64,000 bases of DNA from Granulosicoccus sp947495035. GTDB taxonomy: Bacteria > Pseudomonadota > Gammaproteobacteria > Granulosicoccales > Granulosicoccaceae. A model generated the notes under the pieces. It worked only from the letters and a program-made list of their open reading frames with translations, was not told where the DNA came from and made no database searches. The position numbers and the translations under genes are program-made. Below are positions 24,858-32,205 of the stretch, one piece after another. The stretch is taken from the NCBI RefSeq assembly GCF_050589605.1, contig NZ_JBNGOO010000007.1. One strand, 5' to 3'. Each line of letters starts with the position of its first letter. The first letter of the stretch is position 1.

Positions 24858-26087
24858 ATGCACACTGACAGGGACAAGCCAACAAAGAACTCGGGGCCCT
24901 TGAGCGGCATGAAGGTGGTGGAGTTGGCACATATCATGGCAGGACCAGCCTGCGGCCTGCTACTGGCAGACATGGGTGCCGATGTCATCAAGGTGGAAAA
25001 AACCGGCAGCGGGGATGACAGCCGGCGATTCCTGCCACCCGACATCCAGGGTGAGTCCGCCGCCTACATGATGATGAATCGCAACAAGCGGGGCATCGCG
25101 CTGGATTTGAAGCAGACGGATGGCAAGCGAGTACTGAAGAAGCTGCTGGAAAACGCCGATGTGGTGATCGAGAACTATCGCCACGACACCATGGCTCGAC
25201 TCGGCCTGGATTACGACACGCTTCGAACACTGAACCCGGGATTGATCTACTGCGAGATTTCCGGCTTTGGCCGCACCGGTCCTTACCGGGAAAGAGGCGG
25301 ATTCGACCTGATTGCGCAGGGCATGTCCGGACTGATGTCCGTCACCGGAGAAGGCCCTGACCGCCCACCCGTCAAGGCCGGACCACCGATCACCGATATC
25401 ACGGCAGGGATTCTTGCCGCCATGGGTGTCAGTGCCGCCTACGCCTCGAAACTGCAGACCGGTCTGGGACAGCGTGTCGACACCTCCCTGTTCGAAGCCG
25501 GAATCACTCATACGTTCTGGCAATCAGCCATCGGCTTTGCCACCGGTGTAGCGCCCCAGCCCCTGGGCTCCGCCCACCCCTTGAATGCCCCCTATCAGGC
25601 CATTGCCACACTGGATGGCTGGGTGAACCTGGGCGCTGCCAACCAGGCAAACTGGGAGCGAATGCTGAAAGTCATTGACGCTACCCATCTGAATGAGGAT
25701 GAGCGCTTTGCCAGCAACGCGGCGAGAATGCAGCACAGAAGCGAGCTGGTGGCAGAGCTGGAGACCCGCTTCCGACAACGCAAGACGGAACAATGGGTCA
25801 GCCTGCTGAACCAGGCCGGTATTCCGGCAGGACCGATACTCGATATCCTGCAGATGCATCAGGACCCGCAGACCATTGCACGGGAGATGGTCGTGGACGT
25901 GGAACACCCGCGTGCCGGCACCGTGAAATCCCTGGGCACTCCGGTGAAGTTTCACGGCACACCCGGCTGCATCCATCGTGCAGCACCGCTACTGGGACAG
26001 CACAGTCGGGAAGTGCTGCTAGAAGCAGGCTTTACCGACGAGGACATCGAAGGTTTCGTGGCGGGCGGCGCGGTGCAGACAGCCTGA
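24858..26087 (+). CDS. CaiB/BaiF-family (class III) CoA transferase
   Basis: 409 residues. LSGMKVVELAHIMAGPACGLLLADMGADVIKVEK is split here only by residue limits: VVELAHIMAGP and LLADMGADVIKVEK are the family's N-terminal signature. NRNKRGIALDLK follows, then GPPITDITAG with the catalytic Asp. The enzyme moves CoA between organic acids. It starts immediately after the hydratase stop. Together: import by TRAP, activation by this enzyme, hydration/cleavage by the crotonase, and handling of oxo acids by the aminotransferase and flavoprotein. I cannot name the substrate. Confidence 0.9.
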   Translation: MHTDRDKPTKNSGPLSGMKVVELAHIMAGPACGLLLADMGADVIKVEKTGSGDDSRRFLPPDIQGESAAYMMMNRNKRGIALDLKQTDGKRVLKKLLENADVVIENYRHDTMARLGLDYDTLRTLNPGLIYCEISGFGRTGPYRERGGFDLIAQGMSGLMSVTGEGPDRPPVKAGPPITDITAGILAAMGVSAAYASKLQTGLGQRVDTSLFEAGITHTFWQSAIGFATGVAPQPLGSAHPLNAPYQAIATLDGWVNLGAANQANWERMLKVIDATHLNEDERFASNAARMQHRSELVAELETRFRQRKTEQWVSLLNQAGIPAGPILDILQMHQDPQTIAREMVVDVEHPRAGTVKSLGTPVKFHGTPGCIHRAAPLLGQHSREVLLEAGFTDEDIEGFVAGGAVQTA

Positions 26088-26359
26088 GCGCTGCTCGGCC
26101 AGCCTTGCCGTGATGACAGGATTTCCATGCCGCGAGCAATTCGTTCAAGCAGCCTTGCTTTGATGGCAAGGTCCTGGAGCTGCGAGCAGTTTGTTCATCC
26201 AGATGCCCGAACTCTAACGCAGTGCGTTAAAAATTCACTAAAAAAGGAATTTTTCATCATTTTCCGGAAATTCACATGCATTGTGAACATTGCAAGCAAT
26301 TGAATTAACAGCCAAAATAAAATATCACCCGGTAAAATCGGAATTTTCACTATTTCATG
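26088..26359. other. Intergenic region with imperfect 48-bp duplication and AT-rich stretch
   Basis: Contains two 48-bp direct copies (26100-26147 and 26150-26197) agreeing at 34 positions, each beginning CAGCCTTGC and ending GTTCA. An AT-rich tract then leads into the phasin promoter. No gene seen. Confidence 0.6.
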
Positions 26360-26388
26360 TTGCACTGCAAAACTTCCATCCCTATAAT
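26360..26388 (+). promoter_or_regulatory. Phasin gene promoter with TTGCA dyad
   Basis: TTGCAC (26360-26365), 17-bp spacer, TATAAT (26383-26388): a near-ideal sigma-70 promoter. The -35 region is part of a perfect 5-1-5 palindrome TTGCA-C-TGCAA (26360-26370). TGC-rich dyads of this sort are bound by PhaR repressors at phasin genes; that is inference here. Confidence 0.75.
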
Positions 26389-26438
26389 CCTTCCATCGCG
26401 ACAGACAACTGTCTTCATATCACCAAAGGGATAAAACC

Positions 26439-26789
26439 ATGACAAACGTTGCAGAAAACATGAACGAACAATTCAAGCAGATGATGGACATGCAGGCACG
26501 TGCTGTCGAGCCAATGCGCGCCTTCGCAGTCGTTGCTGCTGATGCCGTCGAGCAACTGGCTCGCAAGAACTACGCTGTTGCCGGCGATGTACTCGAGTCC
26601 ACTACCAAGCAGGTACACCTGACCGCTTCCGGCAAGGACCTGACTGAAGTTGCAGCTGCTCAAGCCGCTGAAGCCAAGGCACTGGTAGAACTGATGAACA
26701 CTCGCGCTTCAGAATACGCTGAACTGGCCAAGCAAGTTTCCAGCAAAGTGAAAGAAGCTACTGAAAGCGCTGCTGCCTCTTTCAAGTAA
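26439..26789 (+). CDS. Phasin-family protein (polyhydroxyalkanoate granule coat)
   Basis: 116 residues, almost wholly helical, Ala/Glu/Lys rich, no cysteine or signal. QFKQMMDMQARAVEPMRAFAVVAADAVEQLARKNYAVAGDVLEST and a C-terminal amphipathic helix ending TESAAASFK match the short phasin family that coats PHA granules and limits their size. Strong upstream promoter, AAGGGA ribosome site and a strong terminator make it a single-gene unit that is probably highly expressed. It is not next to PHA synthase genes in this window. Confidence 0.85.
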   Translation: MTNVAENMNEQFKQMMDMQARAVEPMRAFAVVAADAVEQLARKNYAVAGDVLESTTKQVHLTASGKDLTEVAAAQAAEAKALVELMNTRASEYAELAKQVSSKVKEATESAAASFK

Positions 26790-26838
26790 GTTCTCTGATG
26801 AGCTGATTTGCCATCAGGCAAACAGCACGCAGTTCCGA

Positions 26839-26885
26839 ATCCCGGGAATCTGATGATGGTGAATCATCAGGTTCACGGGATTTTC
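26839..26885 (+). terminator. Strong rho-independent terminator of the phasin gene
   Basis: Arms 26839-26857 and 26863-26881 pair over 19 positions with two imperfect pairs around the loop GGTGA, followed by TTTT. Starts 49 bp after the phasin stop. Confidence 0.88.
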
Positions 26886-26947
26886 TGTTTCTACAAGGCC
26901 CACTTCATTTCTGTGGCTCCCTGCACAGTGACCGGTGCGCCACTCAG

Positions 26948-26995
26948 CACATCATGCTGCCACCCACCTCTCACATCATGCTGCCACCCACCTCT
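26948..26995. repeat. Perfect 24-bp tandem duplication
   Basis: The 24-mer CACATCATGCTGCC+ACCCACCTCT occurs twice head to tail with no difference (26948-26971, 26972-26995), 65 bp before arsR. Not obviously a hairpin. Confidence 0.93.
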
Positions 26996-27029
26996 CGCTC
27001 TGGTTGACAGACTAGTCATCAGGCATTGA

Positions 27030-27069
27030 TTTATCCTGATATATCCATTATTCTCGATATATGGATAAA
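27030..27069 (+). promoter_or_regulatory. ArsR operator overlapping the arsR start
   Basis: TTTATCC (27030-27036) and GGATAAA (27063-27069) form an outer inverted repeat; TATCCAT (27043-27049) and ATGGATA (27061-27067) an inner one that includes the arsR ATG. The region between is AT-rich. Probable autoregulatory site. Confidence 0.55.
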
Positions 27070-27393
27070 AAGGAAACTCTCGAGGCGCTGGCGGCACTCG
27101 GTCAGGAAACACGACTGGATGTCTTTCGCCTGCTGGTAAAAGCCGGCGAGGAAGGCATGCTGGCTGGCGAGATTGCGCAAACGCTGGATGTACGCCAGAA
27201 CACGATGTCCGCCAACCTGTCAATCCTGTTGCAGGCTGGCCTGATCCGCAAGCAGCGCGAAGGTCGCACCATTCGCTACCTTGCCGACATGGAAGGTCTG
27301 CGCGGTTTTCTGGCCTTCCTCATGGAAGATTGCTGTGGCGGGCGCCCGGAACTCTGTCAGCCTGTCATCGATGACATAGCCTGCCTCTGTTGA
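27061..27393 (+). CDS. arsR: ArsR-family arsenic-responsive repressor
   Basis: 110-residue winged-helix repressor. EALAALGQETRLDVFRLLV, LAGEIAQTLDVRQNTMSANLSILLQAGLI and REGRTIRYLA make the HTH and wing. The classic ELCVCDL metal box is absent; instead Cys91-Cys92 and Cys99 in DCCGGRPELC near the C-terminus match the alternative As(III) site known from Acidithiobacillus-type ArsR. It heads arsR-arsH-acr3. No ribosome site stands out, and the start lies within the inverted repeat, so the transcript may be nearly leaderless. Confidence 0.92.
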   Translation: MDKKETLEALAALGQETRLDVFRLLVKAGEEGMLAGEIAQTLDVRQNTMSANLSILLQAGLIRKQREGRTIRYLADMEGLRGFLAFLMEDCCGGRPELCQPVIDDIACLC

Positions 27394-27395
27394 AC

Positions 27396-28124
27396 ATGAA
27401 CCAGGAAACGAAGGTGTCAGACACCCCACAGATTGACGACGAACACTTTCGCGCAACCGATCGTAGCCGACTGTTCCCGACCGAACAGAGCACTCACCCG
27501 GCGAGGATATTGCTGCTTCATGGATCGCTGCGCGAGAGAAGCTATTCCGAGCTCATGACCGGAGAAGCCGCCCGGGTGCTCGAGCGACTGGGCGCCGAAA
27601 CACGACGCTTCGACCCTCGCGATCTACCGCTGCCCGATAGTGAGGACGCATCACACCCGAAGGTGGCAGAGTTGCGCGAGCTGGTGAGCTGGAGCGAAGG
27701 CATGGTGTGGTGCTCACCGGAACGACACGGTGCCATGGCTGCAGTCATGAAAAGTCAGATCGACTGGATCCCGCTGTCCCTGGGCGGCGTACGCCCCACA
27801 CAGGGAAAGACTCTGGCAGTCATGCAAGTCTGCGGTGGCAGTCAGAGTTTCAACACCGTGAATCAGCTCCGCATTCTGGGACGCTGGATGCGGTTGCTCA
27901 CCATCCCCAATCAGTCCTCGGTTCCCAAAGCGTATAACGAATTCGATGAAGCAGGTCGCATGCTGCCCTCGCCATTCTACGACCGCATGGTTGATGTCAT
28001 GGAGGAACTGCTGCGATTCACGCTGTTGACACGAGACATCAAGGATCATCTCGTGGATCGTTATTCGGAACGCAAGGAAAGCCACGCGCAGTTGTCAGCA
28101 CGTGTCAGTCAGAAAAACATCTAG
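27396..28124 (+). CDS. arsH: Organoarsenical oxidase ArsH
   Basis: NADPH-dependent FMN flavoprotein that oxidises trivalent organoarsenicals. 242 residues. Flavodoxin-like core with LLLHGSLRERSYSELM (FMN phosphate loop), WCSPERHGAMAAVMKSQIDWIPL (ArsH signature) and VMQVCGGSQSFNTVNQLR. The ATG at 27396 is two bases after the arsR stop, so the two are cotranscribed and probably coupled. C-terminal helix is charged and variable, as usual in the family. Confidence 0.93.
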   Translation: MNQETKVSDTPQIDDEHFRATDRSRLFPTEQSTHPARILLLHGSLRERSYSELMTGEAARVLERLGAETRRFDPRDLPLPDSEDASHPKVAELRELVSWSEGMVWCSPERHGAMAAVMKSQIDWIPLSLGGVRPTQGKTLAVMQVCGGSQSFNTVNQLRILGRWMRLLTIPNQSSVPKAYNEFDEAGRMLPSPFYDRMVDVMEELLRFTLLTRDIKDHLVDRYSERKESHAQLSARVSQKNI

Positions 28125-28145
28125 TTCAGGAAAATCACGGAAAAA

Positions 28146-29174
28146 ATGGGTATTTTCGAACGCTATCTCTCCGTCTGGGTAGGTCTGTGCATTATCGCAG
28201 GCATCGTCCTCGGGCAACTCGTACCGGGCGTTTTCCAGGCGGTCGCCGCTCTGGAATATGCTCACGTCAACCTGGTTATCGCCGTCTTCATCTGGGTCAT
28301 GATCTACCCCATGATGGTGCAGATCGATTTCACCGCCATCAAGGATGTCGGCAAGAAACCCAAGGGATTGGCATTGACCCTGGTGGTGAACTGGCTCATC
28401 AAGCCCTTTTCCATGGCAGCGCTGGGCTGGTTGTTCTTCAAGGTCTTCTTCGCTGCCTGGGTCGATCCGCAATCGGCCAACGAATACATTGCCGGCATGA
28501 TTCTCCTGGGTGTGGCGCCCTGCACCGCCATGGTCTTTGTCTGGAGCCAACTGGTCAAGGGTGACCCCAACTACACCCTGGTTCAGGTATCCGTCAATGA
28601 CATCATCATGATCTTTGCCTTTGCACCGATCGCCGCAGTCCTGCTGGGCGTCAGTGATATCGTGGTTCCCTGGGAAACCCTGCTGCTATCGGTCGTGCTG
28701 TATGTTTTGCTGCCGTTGCTGGCGGGTGTACTGACACGCCATCAGCTGCAGTCACGCAATGACCAGGACGCGCTGGGCAAGTTGGTCGCCACCTTGAAAC
28801 CCTGGTCGGTCATCGGCCTGCTGGCAACCGTGGTGCTGTTGTTCGGCTTTCAGGCGGACAAGATTCTCGGTCAACCGGTCACGATCGTCCTGATTGCCAT
28901 TCCACTGATACTGCAGGCTTACGGCATCTTTGCCATCACCTATGCGGCAGCGAGGACGCTGCGACTGCCTCATAACGTGGCGGGCCCGGCCAGCCTGATA
29001 GGCACATCGAATTTCTTCGAGCTCGCCGTGGCGGTGGCCATCTCACTCTTCGGCCTGAATTCCGGTGCCGCCCTGGCGACGGTTGTCGGGGTGCTGGTAG
29101 AGATTCCTGTCATGCTATCGCTCGTCGCAATCGTCAATCGCACCCCGCAATTGTTTGCACCCCAAGAGGCCTGA
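28146..29174 (+). CDS. acr3: ACR3-family arsenite efflux permease
   Basis: 342-residue inner-membrane protein with ten segments. LVIAVFIWVMIYPMMVQID, GMILLGVAPCTAMVFVWS (with the conserved Cys essential in ACR3 transporters) and SVNDIIMIFAFAPIAAVLLG are diagnostic. Exports As(III). It follows arsH by 21 bp. No arsenate reductase gene is present in this operon, so arsenate reduction must be encoded elsewhere or the operon targets arsenite and methylarsenicals. Confidence 0.93.
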   Translation: MGIFERYLSVWVGLCIIAGIVLGQLVPGVFQAVAALEYAHVNLVIAVFIWVMIYPMMVQIDFTAIKDVGKKPKGLALTLVVNWLIKPFSMAALGWLFFKVFFAAWVDPQSANEYIAGMILLGVAPCTAMVFVWSQLVKGDPNYTLVQVSVNDIIMIFAFAPIAAVLLGVSDIVVPWETLLLSVVLYVLLPLLAGVLTRHQLQSRNDQDALGKLVATLKPWSVIGLLATVVLLFGFQADKILGQPVTIVLIAIPLILQAYGIFAITYAAARTLRLPHNVAGPASLIGTSNFFELAVAVAISLFGLNSGAALATVVGVLVEIPVMLSLVAIVNRTPQLFAPQEA

Positions 29175-29609
29175 CAGAAGACACGATCCGCACAGGGTAC
29201 TGATCGGCCCACCTTTGTGATTCAGGCAATGAGATGCCCCATTCGGGGCAATCCCGGGCTGCCGACTCCCGCGAGAAAAGGACCCTAGCGGCCCCGTTCA
29301 ATCTCACCGACAAGTCATGCAGCCGTCACGACTTGTATGCATTGCAATATGTACAAGGATTCTCAGCGCTTGTTAACAATTGCTCACAATGAAATGTTAC
29401 ATCCAGCAAATTCAGCAACATAGGTAATCACTTCACCCCTCTCACTGCTTGCCATGCAACACTTTTGATGCGCTGCAACAGTTGCATTTGAGCGAAATAG
29501 TACCTAGGCTCCAAGCTGCTTGAATGCAGTCTGTTATCGAGAATCTGTCGCAAGGAAGCGAATCTGCAAAAGGCCAGAATCCCATCGATCGCAGAAGTGA
29601 GAGAAAGCC
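29175..29609. other. Intergenic region downstream of acr3
   Basis: 435 bp. A perfect 6-bp hairpin TGCCCC-attc-GGGGCA (29235-29250) may end the ars transcript, though no T-run follows. The later part is AT-rich and probably holds the promoter of the esterase gene. No gene seen on either strand. Confidence 0.5.
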
Positions 29610-30620
29610 ATGAACCCAACCCCAACAGCCACCGAGTTGTCCAGCCTGCTGGACAGCCAGCTGACCAGTCCGCCAAAAGGCATCAGCCTGGATTCGACTC
29701 TGCCTGCGGGACTGCATCCACACTCACGCGAGCGCATCTACCGCTTGTATGTCCCGGCAGGCTTTGACACGGGCAAGCCCAGTGCCCTGCTGGTGGTTCT
29801 GCACGGCTGCCACCAGACCCATGAAGACATACAGCGAATTTCCGGTTTCGACACACTGGCAGACAAACAGCAGTTTCTCGTGCTCTACCCCTACGTCACC
29901 AGTTACTCAGGGTATCGTGCACGCGAATGCTGGGGCTGGTGGATAAAGGCGCACCGCACTCGGGGCCGAGGGGAAGTACAGGACATCTGGCGTATTGTCG
30001 AACAGGTTCAGCGAGACTATGCAATAGACGCGTCTCGACTCTATGTCTGCGGCTTGTCTTCGGGTGGCGCAATGGCAGTGAACTGCCTCATTGCCCATCC
30101 CGACAGATTCTCCGGCGGCGCCAGCGTTGCCGGGCTGGCCTATGGCGAAAGCCCCTCCGCCGTGAAGATATCGGCCTTTTCCATCCCGCGCTACCACTCG
30201 CTGCAACGGCTGCACTCCTCCGCCCTCAGGAATCTGGCTGGGGCAGCACCACCCAATTTGCTGATCATTCACTCGGATGGCGATCAGGTCGTGCCCGAGA
30301 AGGCAACGGACAGCCTGGAACTGAGCTGGAAACAGTTGGCCAACCTCGATGCCGCGGCGAATGAATGGAAGATTGCCGGAGAGGCCGACGATGTGCCATG
30401 GACGCTGACGGGCCATACCTGTGGTAATCAGCCTCGCCTGCTCAGACTGGACACGCCCGGCTTCCCGCATGGCTGGCTGGGCGGACAGGAAGGTCAACAC
30501 AGCAGCCCCGAAGCACCTTGTGTGTCAGCGCTGATCTGCTGGCATATGGTGGCATCCGCGAGCAGAAAGCGTAGCCGCGTGAATTCAGCCCACAGCGAAC
30601 TGCTGCTGCAGGCCAGCTGA
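29610..30620 (+). CDS. PHB-depolymerase-family esterase (2)
   Basis: 336 residues, alpha/beta hydrolase. VVLHGCHQTHEDIQRISGF supplies the oxyanion loop, VCGLSSGGAMAVNCLI the GxSxG nucleophile, HSDGDQVVPEKAT the acid, and GFPHGWLGG the histidine. No signal peptide. Paralogue of the esterase at 10214 with little similarity outside motifs. It may cleave short-chain 3-hydroxyacyl esters; extracellular polymer degradation is unlikely without export. Divergence of the two copies suggests different substrates. Confidence 0.82.
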   Translation: MNPTPTATELSSLLDSQLTSPPKGISLDSTLPAGLHPHSRERIYRLYVPAGFDTGKPSALLVVLHGCHQTHEDIQRISGFDTLADKQQFLVLYPYVTSYSGYRARECWGWWIKAHRTRGRGEVQDIWRIVEQVQRDYAIDASRLYVCGLSSGGAMAVNCLIAHPDRFSGGASVAGLAYGESPSAVKISAFSIPRYHSLQRLHSSALRNLAGAAPPNLLIIHSDGDQVVPEKATDSLELSWKQLANLDAAANEWKIAGEADDVPWTLTGHTCGNQPRLLRLDTPGFPHGWLGGQEGQHSSPEAPCVSALICWHMVASASRKRSRVNSAHSELLLQAS

Positions 30621-30757
30621 GACGGTCGGTGGCATCGGGCGTTGCTGTCACCGGAAACAAGGAAAAAACAAGACAACGATGAGCTGGCTGCTGGTTGCGT
30701 CGTTACCGCCCATAAGATAGGTCGAGTCAGAAACCAGCGCTTCTTCAGGAGACCACC

Positions 30758-30895
30758 ATGCGCAATTCGACCATCAGGCGCAGCAGCAAGGTACTCGTGA
30801 CTCTACTGATCATCAGCCAGCTGACGGCCTGCCCTCTGATTCCACCTCGCGCCCCGGGAGGACCTACTCCGGCGGGCGCTCACCATCCCCGGTAG
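30758..30895 (+). CDS. Small proline-rich lipoprotein, 45 residues
   Basis: ATG at 30758 with AGGAGA six bases upstream. The peptide begins MRNSTIRRSSKVLVTLLIIS, a short basic then hydrophobic signal, and has lipobox LTAC (Cys25). The mature part is only 21 residues, CPLIPPRAPGGPTPAGAHHP plus Arg. Such very small lipoproteins are easily missed. No family recognised. It sits 133 bp before macA; whether it shares that transcript is unclear. Confidence 0.6.
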   Translation: MRNSTIRRSSKVLVTLLIISQLTACPLIPPRAPGGPTPAGAHHPR

Positions 30896-31028
30896 CGGGC
30901 AGCGACCAGACTCCGGATGACATCAGCACACATGCACAGTGTGTCGAACAACGTCTTCCCGGACAACCTCATTCAACAACACGCCATGTGCGCCTCTGTT
31001 GCGCAATAACGGCAAGAAAGACAGACCG

Positions 31029-32204
31029 ATGCATAGACCCCGATTGTTCTACTACCTGATCTCTGCAGTTCTGATCATTGCCGCACTGTGGGTCTGGAAG
31101 TCATACTCCAGCGCACAGGATCTTCCGGCACCGGCAACAGCCAGTGTAGTGCGAGGCACCGTGCAGGACACCGTGCTGGCCACGGGCATCATCGAAGCGA
31201 ACCAATTGGTCAGCGTCGGTGCCCGCGTTTCCGGGCAGATTGAAACGATGGCCGTGAAACTGGGACAGACTGTGGCCGAAGGTGATCTGATCGCCCGGAT
31301 CGATTCCCAGGATCAACAGAACGCCGTTCTGCAAGCCAAGGCTGAACTGGCCATCATCGACGCGCAGATTGCAGCAACCCGGGCACGTCTGTCGCAATCC
31401 CGACATGATCTGGAACGTGAAGAGCAGCTGCTGAGCAGCAATTTCACGTCCACTGAAAACGTGGAAACGGCGCGCCTGAACGTGCAAGTGTACGAGGCCG
31501 AACTCGAGGCCCTGCAAGCGCAGCTATCCAGCGCTGAAGTCAACGTCTCGAACATGCAGATAGCATTGCAACGCACCAGTATCCATGCGCCGATCTCCGG
31601 GACGGTGGTTGCCATTGTGGTCGACGAGGGGCAGACCGTGAATGCATCGCAGAGCACTCCGACCATCGTCAAGATCGCCGAACTGGACACCATGCTGGTG
31701 AAGGCCGAGATATCCGAAGCAGATATCGTTCAGGTTCAGCCCGGACAGGCTGTCACTTTCACGATTCTGGGCGAGCACGACCGGGAGTTTCCAGCCGAGG
31801 TGCGCGAGGTGGAGCCAGCACCCTCGGAAATCGAAACCAGCGATACCATTTCCTCCGATGAGGCGGTCTATTACAACGCGCTACTGGAGGTCGACAATAC
31901 ACAACACTTGCTGCGTATCGGCATGACCACGCAGGTGTCCATCATTCTGGACAGCGCGAACAACGTACTGCGAATTCCAGCGGCAGCCTTGCAAGCTGGC
32001 CCTCAGGGCCGTTTCGACGTTCAGGTGTTCGATCCCGCCACTGAAGCAAGGACCGTGAAAGCGGTGGATGTCGGTCTGAACAACGATATCGACGCCGTGA
32101 TCCTTTCCGGGTTGAGCGAAGGTGAGCAAGTGATCATCGGTTCGACCATGGCAAGACCCGCCTCCGATGAGCCACGGATGCGCATGCCGCCGATGGGGCT
32201 TTGA
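31029..32204 (+). CDS. macA: MacA-like periplasmic adaptor (membrane fusion protein)
   Basis: 391 residues. N-terminal membrane anchor LFYYLISAVLIIAALWVW, then the lipoyl/barrel-sandwich half GARVSGQIETMAVKLGQTV, a coiled-coil hairpin with Gln/Ala/Glu heptads (about residues 90-180), the second lipoyl half TSIHAPISGTVVAIVVDEGQTV, and beta-barrel domains. Links the MacB ABC transporter to an outer-membrane TolC. Stops one base before the macB ATG, so the pair is translationally coupled. Start chosen to give a normal anchor. Confidence 0.88.
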   Translation: MHRPRLFYYLISAVLIIAALWVWKSYSSAQDLPAPATASVVRGTVQDTVLATGIIEANQLVSVGARVSGQIETMAVKLGQTVAEGDLIARIDSQDQQNAVLQAKAELAIIDAQIAATRARLSQSRHDLEREEQLLSSNFTSTENVETARLNVQVYEAELEALQAQLSSAEVNVSNMQIALQRTSIHAPISGTVVAIVVDEGQTVNASQSTPTIVKIAELDTMLVKAEISEADIVQVQPGQAVTFTILGEHDREFPAEVREVEPAPSEIETSDTISSDEAVYYNALLEVDNTQHLLRIGMTTQVSIILDSANNVLRIPAAALQAGPQGRFDVQVFDPATEARTVKAVDVGLNNDIDAVILSGLSEGEQVIIGSTMARPASDEPRMRMPPMGL

Positions 32205-32205
32205 C

